Source of the DNA: Chryseosolibacter indicum
GTDB lineage: Bacteria; Bacteroidota; Bacteroidia; Cytophagales; Cyclobacteriaceae
Assembly: GCF_018598585.1 (NCBI RefSeq)
Contig: NZ_JAHESD010000022.1
Location: 1 to 64,000, forward strand
DNA length: 64,000 nucleotides
Reading direction: 5' to 3'
How positions within the stretch are numbered: the first letter of the stretch is position 1; every line of letters begins with the position of its first letter. Both the position numbers and the translations under genes were made by a program. Of this stretch, positions 27,063-37,832 are shown in pieces. The notes under the pieces were generated by a model, which was given only the letters and a program-made list of their open reading frames with translations, searched no databases and had not been told where the DNA came from.

Positions 27063-27305
27063 ATGAGACAAGTAAGATTTAATGAGCTACCGATAACAGA
27101 TAAAGCTTTACTGGTAGCTGAGTTCGGACACTTCTTAAATTCAATAGAGTTTTACGATTACAGAATTCATCTTTATTCGCTTAACAGCCATTTCATTGAA
27201 GTATACTATAATATTTTAACACGGCAGGTTGAAAAGATTGCATTGGCAGATTATAGCGACTTGGATAAATATCTATCCAGAATTGTACTCTCCAGTTTAA
27301 GATAA
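27063..27305 (+). CDS. 80-residue hypothetical protein, paralogue of the next gene
   Basis: No known domain recognised. The protein aligns over its full length with the 82-aa protein at 27426: shared are the YDYRIHLY / YNYRVTLY strand, FIEVYYN / FIEEYYD, and SDLDKYLSRI / SDLNKYLKQI. This conservation of both sequences argues that both are real genes. It looks like a small cytosolic beta-alpha protein without signal peptide or membrane segment. ATG at 27063 is the first start of the aligned region. Confidence 0.6.
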   Translation: MRQVRFNELPITDKALLVAEFGHFLNSIEFYDYRIHLYSLNSHFIEVYYNILTRQVEKIALADYSDLDKYLSRIVLSSLR

Positions 27306-27425
27306 CCCTTCAAGATAAGGGACGGTAACGATGGCATAAAAATTTTCTTTACAGCATGAGGCCGCACTGTAGCATACCAATGTGAGCAAGCAGCTGTAAT
27401 TAGTCACATTTAAAATCAGGATTGT

Positions 27426-27674
27426 ATGAAGGGATTCGACCATCTAGACCTTGACTCAAAATCAATAGTGCTTCATTTCAATGGCCAGGTCATAGCGTCT
27501 GTACGTTATTACAATTACCGGGTAACTTTGTATCTCTACGAAAACACATTCATAGAAGAATATTACGATACCGAGATTAAAGAGATCTCCCGGATTTGCA
27601 CAGCCGAAACTTCAGACTTAAATAAGTATTTAAAGCAGATCGATGTTAGCGACCTGCTGTCTTCTGCATGTTAG
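27426..27674 (+). CDS. 82-residue hypothetical protein, paralogue of the preceding gene
   Basis: Tandem paralogue of the gene at 27063 (see the shared YNYRVTLY, FIEEYYD and SDLNKYL blocks), 120 bp downstream on the same strand. N-terminus MKGFDHLDLDSKSIVLHF, no signal peptide. Its last 29 bases overlap the end of the convergent gene at 27646. Between the pair lie two short repeats only (CCCTT/AAGGG near 27307). Function unknown. Confidence 0.6.
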   Translation: MKGFDHLDLDSKSIVLHFNGQVIASVRYYNYRVTLYLYENTFIEEYYDTEIKEISRICTAETSDLNKYLKQIDVSDLLSSAC

Positions 27675-28056
27675 AATTATTCTCGCTTGAACTATTCTTT
27701 CTTGTTGCCTTTGCCATAATAGGCTTACCTGTTTCATCAAAGAGATAGATCTTACTCTTATTTGATTTCATCAGCTGCAATAAATATTGCTTAGCATTTT
27801 CAACGAAAAAGATGGAAGCATTTTCCCAGCCTCTGTAAATCTTGTTCTCCTGTAAAGTCATTCTAAGCCCATCAGGAATATCAAGGAGTTCAACCGGAAT
27901 TGCACCTGCCAGCAAACTTGCATGGTCCTGTTTACGTGTTTTCTTCTTCACTACTGACTCTTTCGTTCCTTCTTCAGAAGAAGTTTTTACTTCCTGTGCG
28001 TTTACTCCAACCACAAGAACCAGTAGCAGTGCCGTTATGTATAAGATCCGTTTCAT
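27646..28056 (-). CDS. small secreted protein, single PepSY-like repeat domain
   Basis: 136 residues with signal peptide MKRILYITALLLVLVVGVNAQ. A Lys/Glu-rich stretch follows, then the local repeat domain: LDIPDGLRMTLQENKIYRGWE, ASIFFVENAKQYLLQL, IYLFDETGKPI. This is the fourth copy of the domain within 3.3 kb. The C-terminus is Ser/Asn/Lys-rich and its coding end overlaps the convergent 82-aa gene by 29 bp. Function unknown. Confidence 0.7.
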   Translation of the reverse strand: MKRILYITALLLVLVVGVNAQEVKTSSEEGTKESVVKKKTRKQDHASLLAGAIPVELLDIPDGLRMTLQENKIYRGWENASIFFVENAKQYLLQLMKSNKSKIYLFDETGKPIMAKATRKNSSSENNSNMQKTAGR

Positions 28057-28163
28057 AGCAATGATTTTTTCTATATAACAGTAATCTTCATGCCATGTTT
28101 ATATTAATTACTTATTTCTAATGATGTGCTTTCCATACTGAGCACTATATGAATAAATAATAA

Positions 28164-28191
28164 AAAGCCACAGGAGCGACCCCGTGGCTTT
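28164..28191 (-). terminator. intrinsic terminator after the SSS symporter
   Basis: AAAGCCAC (28164-28171) pairs with GTGGCTTT (28184-28191), followed on the minus strand by a T/A-rich run. It is 25 bp beyond the symporter stop. Confidence 0.8.
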
Positions 28192-28215
28192 ATTGTTTGG
28201 GTTAGATTGTTTCTA

Positions 28216-29889
28216 TTACCAGAAGTACAAATAAAGACCTGCAATGATGCCGCACACGATCACCGCGCCTATTGCAAATGATCCTTGTGTTTTAAACATT
28301 GCTGGTTCAATGTCCAAAGCTTTAGGGTTGTTCTTGCTTGCAGGGTCTACAAGGCTAACAACCACCATAAGGAATACCACAATTAAAAACACCAATCCCA
28401 TACGGTCGATGAAAGGAATTTCGAAAAGAGCTGACTGTGGATTAAGTACAGCAAATCCGATATTTCCTAGCCAAGAAAGGTCCGCAAAGTTGGGGAGTAC
28501 TTTAAACAAAAGTGAAAGTGGAAATGTGGCAACGGCAGCAACGAGAGCAGCCTTTGCTGTTGTTCTCTTCCAGAAGAAACCTAGTATGAAGATGGCGAAG
28601 ATGCCAGGAGAAACAAATCCTGTGTATTCCTGAATATACTGGAATCCTCCTTTTTTATCTATTCCTAACAATGGAGAAATAGCCATTGCCAAAACCATAG
28701 ACACGAAAATTGCAACACGGCCTACGTATACCATTTGCTTCTCGGTAGCATCGGTCTTGAAGAACTTCTTGTAGATATCAAGCGTAAAGATTGTTGAAAT
28801 ACTATTAGCCTTACCAGCAAGTGAAGCAACAATAGCTGCAGTAAGTGCTGCGAAAGCCAAACCTTTTAAACCTACAGGCAAAAGATTAAGAAGAACAGGA
28901 TATGCTCTATCCGGATTTAAAGAACCTTCTGAAATCATTTCGTTCTGGAACATGCCTTCCTGATACAGAACATAAGCTGCAATACCTGGCAATACTACAA
29001 TCACTGGCATCAACAATTTAAGGAAAGCGGCAAAGAGAATACCGTTTCGTGCTGTTGGAAGATCTGCACCTAATGCACGCTGAGTGATATATTGGTTACA
29101 TCCCCAGTAGTTCAGGTTTACGATCCACATCCCTCCTATAAGCACGGATAAGCCGGGGAGATCAAGATAATTTTCGTTCGCCTGATTGAAGATCATGTGA
29201 AAGTGATCATCTGCTTTGTTCATCAGGAACGAAAAACCTTCGAACACACCGGTAGAACCAAATTTCTCTGATACAAGGTTAAGCGCAAGATAAGTTGTTG
29301 CGAGCCCCCCAAGAATAAGGAAGAATACCTGGATAACATCTGTGAACCCTATTACCTTCATACCGCCAAGTGTAATGATGATCGAGAAAACCGCAAGGCC
29401 TGTCATACACACCCAGAAGTCAATACCAGAGATAGTACTTACTGCAAGTGCACCGAGAAATAATATCGAAGTAAGGTTAACGACTACGTATAGCAGAAGC
29501 CAGAACACAGCCATTATTGTACTTACGGTAGAATTGTAACGCTGCGTGAGAAACTGAGGCATTGTATAGATCTTATTCTTCAGATAAATGGGCATGAAGA
29601 ATACAGCAACAACAATCAAGGTTACGGCAGCCATCCATTCGTACGTTGCGATAGCCAGACCCATCTTAAAGCCCGAGCCGGACATGCCAATAAATTGTTC
29701 AGCTGAGATATTTGAGGCAATAAGCGAAGCACCGATAGCCCACCAGGTAAGAGAACCTTCGGCGAGAAAGAAATCTTTTGAATCAGTTACCGCTTTTTTC
29801 TTTTTCCAATAGACCCAATAGCCATATCCGGCTACGATGATAAAATAAATTAAAAAGACAATGTAGTCCGGCGTGTGTAGTTTCTGCAT
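28216..29889 (-). CDS. sodium/solute symporter, SGLT-type (SSS family)
   Basis: 557 residues with about 14 hydrophobic segments. SSS features include the TM1 region followed by DSKDFFLAEGSLTWWAIGASLIASNISAEQFIGMSGSG, and GLAFAALTAAIVASLAGKANSISTIFTLDIY, which is the vSGLT/SGLT core signature around the sodium and sugar sites. This suggests sodium-coupled sugar uptake across the inner membrane (glucose, galactose or similar). Monocistronic with its own terminator. The nearest carbohydrate gene is the GH97 gene 4.7 kb away, so no operon link can be claimed. Confidence 0.92.
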   Translation of the reverse strand: MQKLHTPDYIVFLIYFIIVAGYGYWVYWKKKKAVTDSKDFFLAEGSLTWWAIGASLIASNISAEQFIGMSGSGFKMGLAIATYEWMAAVTLIVVAVFFMPIYLKNKIYTMPQFLTQRYNSTVSTIMAVFWLLLYVVVNLTSILFLGALAVSTISGIDFWVCMTGLAVFSIIITLGGMKVIGFTDVIQVFFLILGGLATTYLALNLVSEKFGSTGVFEGFSFLMNKADDHFHMIFNQANENYLDLPGLSVLIGGMWIVNLNYWGCNQYITQRALGADLPTARNGILFAAFLKLLMPVIVVLPGIAAYVLYQEGMFQNEMISEGSLNPDRAYPVLLNLLPVGLKGLAFAALTAAIVASLAGKANSISTIFTLDIYKKFFKTDATEKQMVYVGRVAIFVSMVLAMAISPLLGIDKKGGFQYIQEYTGFVSPGIFAIFILGFFWKRTTAKAALVAAVATFPLSLLFKVLPNFADLSWLGNIGFAVLNPQSALFEIPFIDRMGLVFLIVVFLMVVVSLVDPASKNNPKALDIEPAMFKTQGSFAIGAVIVCGIIAGLYLYFW

Positions 29890-30364
29890 AGGTTTTTTAC
29901 AGTAGTTTGGTTCTTAAATAGTTTAGGATCAAAATTTGGGTAGTACGGTCCTTGACAATTTAAGTTGCCGTTAAAAATGGTGCTTTTTTTGATAGTTGCA
30001 AAATTTTCGTAAGCAGAAACAGAGACTATTCAATGAATGGTTATTAAGAGAATTTGCGGTTGCGAAACACATCATGTTTCTGCTTTGTCTCATTCTCTAT
30101 TAATATAAAAAGCTTAAGCATTATTAAACTTGATTAAAAATCACCGCAACACAAGGAGAAACGGTACGTGCTTTTTGCTTGCAATAGAAAGCATTCTGGA
30201 GTATTACGCATTAACATTCTCCGCAATAGAATTACCCTTCAACATTGGAAGCTGAAGCCGATGCATTTGTATTCAATGCGGTTTATCAAGGCACTCTGTT
30301 TTTAAAATTGCGCAACTGCTAATCAACGAAAGCACCGCTGATTTCGGTATGTGTGCCTATTGAA

Positions 30365-30735
30365 TAAGTGTTTCTTTTATCACTTCTTTCATTTTACGTT
30401 CTTCAGTATAACTTCAGGTTCCTTTCTTGCTGCAAACTCTGCTGTTATTTTTTTCCTTCCGCACCCAACACCGCAACCTTTACCTCATTTTCAGTAAAGT
30501 CTTTTTTAATACCCTAATTTCACGCCGTCACCCACTCTCCATTTAACTTTCTGGTATAAATATTCTTAACCTCACCCTTACTTCATCCACAGCCGCTGTA
30601 TAAGCCTTGATAGCTTAAGCTTTGCCTTTGCAGGAAATAAGCCTTCTTTTGGGGATTCCTTAATATTTCCTTAGACTGAGCAAAGGCAGCCTTGAAATTT
30701 CTGCCTGTTTATCCAAACGATTGTCTTTTAAGTGG
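30365..30735 (-). pseudogene. decayed gene remnant with several frameshifts
   Basis: Translating the minus strand gives protein-like blocks in different frames: FKAAFAQSKEILRNPQKKAYF, then KAYTAAVDEVRVRL, then IYTRKLNGEWVTA, then KDFTENEVKVAVLGAEGKK, and after a one-base shift in a 7-A run ITAEFAARKEPEVILKNVK followed by a stop. The order and spacing resemble a single protein of roughly 120-140 residues like small hypothetical proteins I associate with Bacteroidota, but I cannot name the family. At least three frameshifts make it non-functional. Confidence 0.4.
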
Positions 30736-30755
30736 AGGATGTGGGGCATGGAGTT

Positions 30756-30829
30756 CCATGGCTCATCCATGACTCATCCATGACTCATCCATGGCTCATC
30801 CATGGCTTATCTATGACTTATTCATGATG
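30756..30829. repeat. 11-bp tandem repeat, six copies plus a partial one
   Basis: Units at 30756, 30767, 30778, 30789, 30800 and 30811: CCATGGCTCAT, CCATGACTCAT (twice), CCATGGCTCAT, CCATGGCTTAT, CTATGACTTAT, then a partial TCATGATG. Copies drift toward the 3' side. The array is preceded by a CATGG-AGTT-CCATG inverted repeat that shares its first unit. A period of 11 is close to one DNA turn and is not a codon multiple, so it is not coding. Confidence 0.85.
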
Positions 30830-31415
30830 TTTCGGGCTGATAAAAACACTTATTTCAAAATTTCTCATAAAAAGGTGGGGTTAATTTCGTTTTGACACAA
30901 TTTGACAATCGATCAGGATATTTTCGTTTAAAAACCAATTATTTATGGCATCTTCTAAAATACCGTATCCACGTATCAATCATTAATGATTGTCCTTAAG
31001 TAACTATTTCTGGCACAAGCTTAAGCCCATTCGTTTAGCGTTTATACAACACAAAAAGATGGCTTGAGATAGCATAATATTCTAGTTACTTAACCGGGTT
31101 GGTAGTTTGCAACTACTGGAAACTTGATAACAAGTGTTGCTGATAGAACCAAGCTACCCTTTACGAGAGAATTTAATTGGATTGTAGCCCTGTTCCTCCT
31201 TTTTTAAGGCAACATATTTAAGGGCTTTAACAGCCCGTTGTCAAAAGTTGAATTAAAGATTACCATACAAATATCCGAAGTAAAGGGCGAGCTAAACGAT
31301 TTCTGCACTCTTGCTGCACATTTCCTGCCCTACCCGTCCAGCCAGGAAAAATTTTTTAATCAGCAAGCCCACGAGAAATGATAACATCTGAAGGCTCAAC
31401 GCATCAGTGCTTAAA

Positions 31416-32930
31416 CTAGTCCTGTAAAATCAGATTGCTTTCTATACCTAAAGCGATTAATTGTTTCTCATATAATTTCTCCGCCAGCATATCATCTATA
31501 ATATGATACCTCGCCCCTATATATTTAATAATCTTTCCATCTTGAAAAACAGGTACGATTACCGCATCAACCCAATAATGTCCACCGTCCTTCTTTCTAT
31601 TTTTAACCACACCGCGAAAAATCTCCCCTTTTTTAATTCTAGACCACATAATCTTAAACAACTCTTTAGGCATATCAGGGTGCCTTACTTTATTATGACC
31701 CTTTCCTATTAATTCTTCAGGACGATACTGAGAGACTTCTGTAAACTTAGGATTAATATAAGTAATCGTGCCGTATAAATCTGATTCTGAAAGAATAGTT
31801 GTAAGAGCAAGTACTCTTTCACGTGCCTCTAAAAGCAACTTCACCTGATTATTTTCTTCCATCTGACGGGAGATCTGCTCCTGCGTAGCCTGAAGTTCTT
31901 CCATATTCTGGCGCATCTCCTCTTCCTGAGAACGCAACTCTTCAGTTTGCTGCTGCGATTCGTTTAATAGTTGTTTTACGTTCTGGTTCATTCTTGCAGA
32001 CTGTATTACTGAAGCAAAAGCCTCTGCACATTTTTCAAGAAACTTGACCTGGTTATTATCTAATTTAGTGAACGATGCCACCTCTATAACTCCTGTAACC
32101 TGCTCGTTATACTTTACCGGAACAATTACAATACAATTTGGATTGGCAGTACCAAGTCCCGAGGTTATCTTTATATAGTTCTGCGGTACATCTAAAAGAT
32201 ATATGGTTTCCCCTTCCAGAAAACACTGCCCCACCTGGCCTTGCCCGACTGCTATACAGCCAGAAACATATTTCTTTTTATCAAAGGCATAGCACGCCTT
32301 TAATTGGAGCAATTCAGAGTTATTTTCATTTAAGAGAAAAAGAGATCCCTGATTACAGGATAAATATTTAACCAAAAAACGAATCACTTCATCCTCTAGC
32401 TTTTCGGTGCCGTTAAACCTGCGGAGTAAATCACCAAAAGATGCAAGCCCCTGGTTTTCCCACAATCTTCTTTCTTCTGTTATTTTACCTTCATATAGTT
32501 TATCTCTAAAACTTTCGAGCTGCCCTGCAAGTTTTTTGTTGTCAAAAGAGGAGGATACTGATGTATCAAACCTTTCGTTTTCGAGCGCGTTGATAAACTG
32601 CTCTAATAATGTAAGCTGGCGCTTCTCCTTCTCCAACTGCTGATCTATACGAAGTTCGCGCTCCGTAATCATTTTACCCATGATGAAGAACAATGCAGTA
32701 AGAAAGAAAGGAGAGGTTAAAATAATCCAGTGAACCGGATTTGTTTCATAAAGCCTTGCAATGTTTTGAAGATTAAATGAAGCTTTACTGATTACTATAT
32801 CTACGACAATTGCAATGGCAATCAGACTAAAACCGAGAAAGCATCCGAGATAAGCAAGACTATATTTGAAGCTGTTTGATTTTACCATCAAAAACTTGTC
32901 TTTAAAAGATGGGTATTCGTGCTTCTCCAT
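31416..32930 (-). CDS. membrane GAF-PAS signalling protein without output domain
   Basis: 504 residues. Two membrane segments (about 22-45 and 66-85) are followed by a coiled coil, a GAF domain (about 170-310; NQGSLFLLNENN, GQGQVGQCFLEGETIYL, NCIVIVPVKYNEQVTGVIEVASF), a long Glu/Gln-rich coiled coil (320-370) and a PAS domain (375-490; TYINPKFTEVSQYRPEELIGKGHN, RHPDMPKELFKIMWSRIKKGEIFRGVVKNRKKDGG) of the Aer-like type. The chain stops just after the PAS domain: no kinase, GGDEF or methyl-accepting module. It may act by protein contact or be half of a split system. No partner gene is adjacent. Confidence 0.82.
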   Translation of the reverse strand: MEKHEYPSFKDKFLMVKSNSFKYSLAYLGCFLGFSLIAIAIVVDIVISKASFNLQNIARLYETNPVHWIILTSPFFLTALFFIMGKMITERELRIDQQLEKEKRQLTLLEQFINALENERFDTSVSSSFDNKKLAGQLESFRDKLYEGKITEERRLWENQGLASFGDLLRRFNGTEKLEDEVIRFLVKYLSCNQGSLFLLNENNSELLQLKACYAFDKKKYVSGCIAVGQGQVGQCFLEGETIYLLDVPQNYIKITSGLGTANPNCIVIVPVKYNEQVTGVIEVASFTKLDNNQVKFLEKCAEAFASVIQSARMNQNVKQLLNESQQQTEELRSQEEEMRQNMEELQATQEQISRQMEENNQVKLLLEARERVLALTTILSESDLYGTITYINPKFTEVSQYRPEELIGKGHNKVRHPDMPKELFKIMWSRIKKGEIFRGVVKNRKKDGGHYWVDAVIVPVFQDGKIIKYIGARYHIIDDMLAEKLYEKQLIALGIESNLILQD

Positions 32931-33206
32931 AATTATTTTTTTTGTGAAACTTAAGAAAACTACTCACCGGCCCTTTTTTTACTGCCGCAAGGTCCATTAT
33001 CAGTGCAAGGAAAAACATGATGAAAGTCAGCCATTCGTGTGCTTTTTATCAATAGTGTTCACAGAGAAGTATGATTAAAATCAGCTGTTTTTCAGACAAC
33101 TATCAGTAATTGAAAGACGATCGGCTCGGTTCTTTGTAACGTATATAGCATTAAGCAAAGCAATAGCAAGGCTAAATAATTATTCACGCTATTTATTTCA
33201 ACATTT

Positions 33207-34499
33207 ATGATTACCACAGCAGAAGAAGCTTTAAAAATAGTAAAACCAGGAGACAGAGTCTTCATTCACGGCGGTGCAGCAACCCCACATTACCTGCTTA
33301 AAAAACTTGCAGACCGGGCCAATGAATTATGGAATGTAGAGCTTGTAAGTATCAGTCTACAAGGTGATGCAGTATTGGCAGACAAAAAATACAAAGACAG
33401 TTTTAGAATGAATTCTCTATTCGTATCGCCTAATATACGTGATGCTGTTAATGACGGGCGCGGAGATTACGTTCCTATTTTTCTAAGTGAAATTCCTATT
33501 CTTTTCAGAAGAAATATTCTTTCGCTCGATGTTGCGCTTGTGCAGGTTTCGCCGCCTGACAAGCATGGATATTGCTCATTGGGAGTATCGGTCGACATTG
33601 CTGCAACAGCAGTAAAAACAGCAAAATATGTTATTGCCCAGATAAATGAAAAAATGCCTCGTACGCTCGGTGAAGGAATTATTCATATTGATGATTTTGA
33701 TGCTGTAGTTTACGCAAATCAGGAGTTACCTGAAGTTGTGAGTACTGACTCCGATTCAGAAATAGCAATGCGCATTGGTTCTTACTGCGCTGATCTTGTA
33801 GATGACAGAGCTACCCTACAGATGGGAATAGGATCCATTCCGGATGCGGTACTGGCCAGCCTTACTAATCATAAGGAATTAGGAGTTCACACGGAGATGT
33901 TTTCTGATGGTATTATTCCCCTGATAGAAAAGGGTGTAATTACTAATCAGCATAAGAAGAAGCATAAAGGAAAAACTGTTACGTCATTTCTGCTGGGAAG
34001 CAGGAAGCTTTACAACTGGGTAGATGACAACCCTTCTGTTACTGCTCTTGGTATTGATTATGTAAATGACACTGCCGTAATAAGAACAAATCCTAAGGTA
34101 ACTGCAATTAACAGTGCGATTGAGGTTGATATTACGGGTCAGGTATGTTCTGATTCTATTGGTACTTACCATTACTCTGGCGTAGGCGGACAAATGGATT
34201 TTATGAGAGGAGCTGCCCTTTCAGAAGGAGGTAAACCGATTATTGCTCTGCCATCAACTACATCAAAAGGGATTTCAAGAATCACACCTTTCCTAAAACA
34301 AGGAGCAGGTGTTGTTACCACACGGGCGCATGCCCATTACATTGTAACAGAATATGGCGTAGCGTACTTATATGGCAAGAATTTAAGACAAAGGGCCAAA
34401 GCACTTATTGAAATAGCTCACCCTAACCACCGCGAAACATTAGAGCGTGCTGCGTTTGAACGCTTCAAAAACTACGAGTTTGAAAGAACATATTATTAA
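33207..34499 (+). CDS. acetyl-CoA hydrolase/transferase family (4-hydroxybutyrate-type CoA-transferase)
   Basis: 430 residues in the cat1/AbfT family, which moves CoA between acetyl-CoA and other short acids through a glutamyl-CoA intermediate. Features: VKPGDRVFIHGGAATPHYLL at the start, DVALVQVSPPDKHGYCSLGVSVD, GIGSIPDAVLASL, and the block AINSAIEVDITGQVCSDSIGTYHYSGVGGQMDFMRGA, with the likely catalytic Glu in SAIEVD. The C-terminus has VTEYGVAYLYGKNLRQRAKALIEIAHPNHRE. Cytosolic. Monocistronic, ended by a very strong terminator. Exact CoA acceptor unknown; acetate or succinate are candidates. Confidence 0.92.
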   Translation: MITTAEEALKIVKPGDRVFIHGGAATPHYLLKKLADRANELWNVELVSISLQGDAVLADKKYKDSFRMNSLFVSPNIRDAVNDGRGDYVPIFLSEIPILFRRNILSLDVALVQVSPPDKHGYCSLGVSVDIAATAVKTAKYVIAQINEKMPRTLGEGIIHIDDFDAVVYANQELPEVVSTDSDSEIAMRIGSYCADLVDDRATLQMGIGSIPDAVLASLTNHKELGVHTEMFSDGIIPLIEKGVITNQHKKKHKGKTVTSFLLGSRKLYNWVDDNPSVTALGIDYVNDTAVIRTNPKVTAINSAIEVDITGQVCSDSIGTYHYSGVGGQMDFMRGAALSEGGKPIIALPSTTSKGISRITPFLKQGAGVVTTRAHAHYIVTEYGVAYLYGKNLRQRAKALIEIAHPNHRETLERAAFERFKNYEFERTYY

Positions 34500-34535
34500 A
34501 ACAGAAGAGGGGCTTTTAAGCCCCTCTTCTGTTTT
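34498..34535. terminator. 18-bp-stem bidirectional terminator
   Basis: A perfect 18-bp stem (AAAACAGAAGAGGGGCTT with AAGCCCCTCTTCTGTTTT) with a TT-centred loop. It starts within the CoA-transferase stop and serves the convergent GH97 gene too. Confidence 0.93.
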
Positions 34536-34551
34536 GATTTTCAAATCGAAG

Positions 34552-36642
<2,091 letters not shown>

Positions 36643-36677
36643 TAGTTTACTATTTTATGGTTTAGCAATAGAAAGCA

Positions 36678-36698
36678 TAGCATCGACTTGAGATGCTA
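36678..36698. promoter_or_regulatory. inverted repeat upstream of the GH97 gene
   Basis: TAGCATC (36678-36684) and GATGCTA (36692-36698), 7-nt spacer, 36 bp before the GH97 start codon. It could be an operator or a leader hairpin; nothing decides between them. Confidence 0.35.
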
Positions 36699-36810
36699 CC
36701 GCTGACATGCAATATTATTTACTTAGCTGGTATTTGAAAATAAATCACAGGACTTCTTTTACCAGGCAATAGCGATTCTAATGAGAATGATGCAATGGGA
36801 ACGTAGAATG

Positions 36811-36836
36811 AAGAAAGGGCATTCCTACCCTTTCTT
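36811..36836 (-). terminator. likely terminator after the bestrophin-like gene
   Basis: AAGAAAGGG (36811-36819) pairs with CCCTTTCTT (36828-36836), 8-nt loop, five bases past the bestrophin stop. The minus-strand tail is only moderately T-rich. Confidence 0.6.
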
Positions 36837-36841
36837 TAACC

Positions 36842-37774
36842 TTATAATATATAAAAGTCTTTTTCAGCTACCTTATGTCCCGATGCTGTATGTTTTTCCT
36901 GAACATATTCATAATCACGGATCATCTCTCTCAAATCTTTTTCAATTGTACGCGAAATAGATGTCATTGGTGTATCCGTTGGTTTATTTTCAAACGGATC
37001 CTGCAGATGAATAGCCATCTTTTCAATAAACAGAAAAGCAGCCGATATGAGAATGATAAGCGGAACGAGCACTAAACCCACATACTCGGTTAAACCGAAA
37101 GGAAGAAGTGTAATAAAAAGATACAGCGCGAAATTTATGTATAACCCATAAGTTGTTGGAAATACAGTCTTTTTGATCCGCTCACATTTTCCCATGGAGT
37201 CGCACAAACGTGTAAGGGTTTTATCAAGCTCTACTTGTTGAAAAGGATTCAACAGTCCTTCATCCAAACAATATTTAAGATCACGGCCATGAAGGAGAAG
37301 TAATGCGTTGGGAACATGCCCATGTGTGCTAATAAATTTAAAATCTTCTTTTGAAAGATATTCATTTGCATGCCCGAGCGGGTCCTGATTACGCAACATT
37401 TGGCCAAGGCTATAGCACCAGAATATCTGCCTTTTGGCAAAGCGTTCTGTAAACTTGCTTACCTCAACAGAAAACTCAGGATCATTTATAAATGATTGCA
37501 ATTGCCTGATCAACGACCGAGAATCATTCACTATTGCTCCCCAAATTATACGTGCCTCCCACCACCTGTCATAGGCCTGGTTAGACCGAAATGCAAGCAA
37601 TAATGAGATAATCGTTCCTATAATTGTTGGTATTGTTAAGGGAATGGTGATGTGATGCAGGTTAAGATTTTCATGCCATAACCCAAATGCTAATGCATAA
37701 CATGCAACTACCAAAATCTCATACTTAATTTTGCCAAGTATATATCCCCACGGAATGCTCTTCTTCAACAACAT
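36842..37774 (-). CDS. bestrophin-like anion channel (YneE/UPF0187 family)
   Basis: 310 residues. The N-terminus has the bestrophin hydrophobic hairpin (KYEILVVACYALAFGLW, then LTIPTIIGTIISLLLAFRSNQAYDRWWEARIIWG), where the FRSNQAYDRWWEAR block is the family signature. Two further membrane segments follow near 210-255 (TYGLYINFALYLFITLLPFGL, LVPLIILISAAFLFIEKMA) and the conserved DPFENKPTDTPM near 265. Prokaryotic bestrophins are pentameric channels in the inner membrane, some selective for cations. It lies 58 bp after the Usp gene on the same strand and may belong to the regulator-kinase-Usp transcript. Confidence 0.9.
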   Translation of the reverse strand: MLLKKSIPWGYILGKIKYEILVVACYALAFGLWHENLNLHHITIPLTIPTIIGTIISLLLAFRSNQAYDRWWEARIIWGAIVNDSRSLIRQLQSFINDPEFSVEVSKFTERFAKRQIFWCYSLGQMLRNQDPLGHANEYLSKEDFKFISTHGHVPNALLLLHGRDLKYCLDEGLLNPFQQVELDKTLTRLCDSMGKCERIKKTVFPTTYGLYINFALYLFITLLPFGLTEYVGLVLVPLIILISAAFLFIEKMAIHLQDPFENKPTDTPMTSISRTIEKDLREMIRDYEYVQEKHTASGHKVAEKDFYIL

Positions 37775-37832
37775 GTTTTAATTATTTAAAAACCAGAAAT
37801 ACTATACGTTACAATACCACCAGTGCGATTAC

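Larger units (their letters stand above)
29890..31415. other. 1.5-kb stretch without an intact gene
   Basis: No open frame of convincing length on either strand. It holds the symporter promoter region, a decayed minus-strand gene (about 30365-30735) and an 11-bp tandem repeat (30756-30829). The remaining bases near 30840-31400 are AT-rich with no recognised motif. Confidence 0.6.

Noticed and set aside
30756-30829. CRISPR-like array
   Set aside because: The units are 11 bp and directly adjacent with no spacers, and there are no cas genes.
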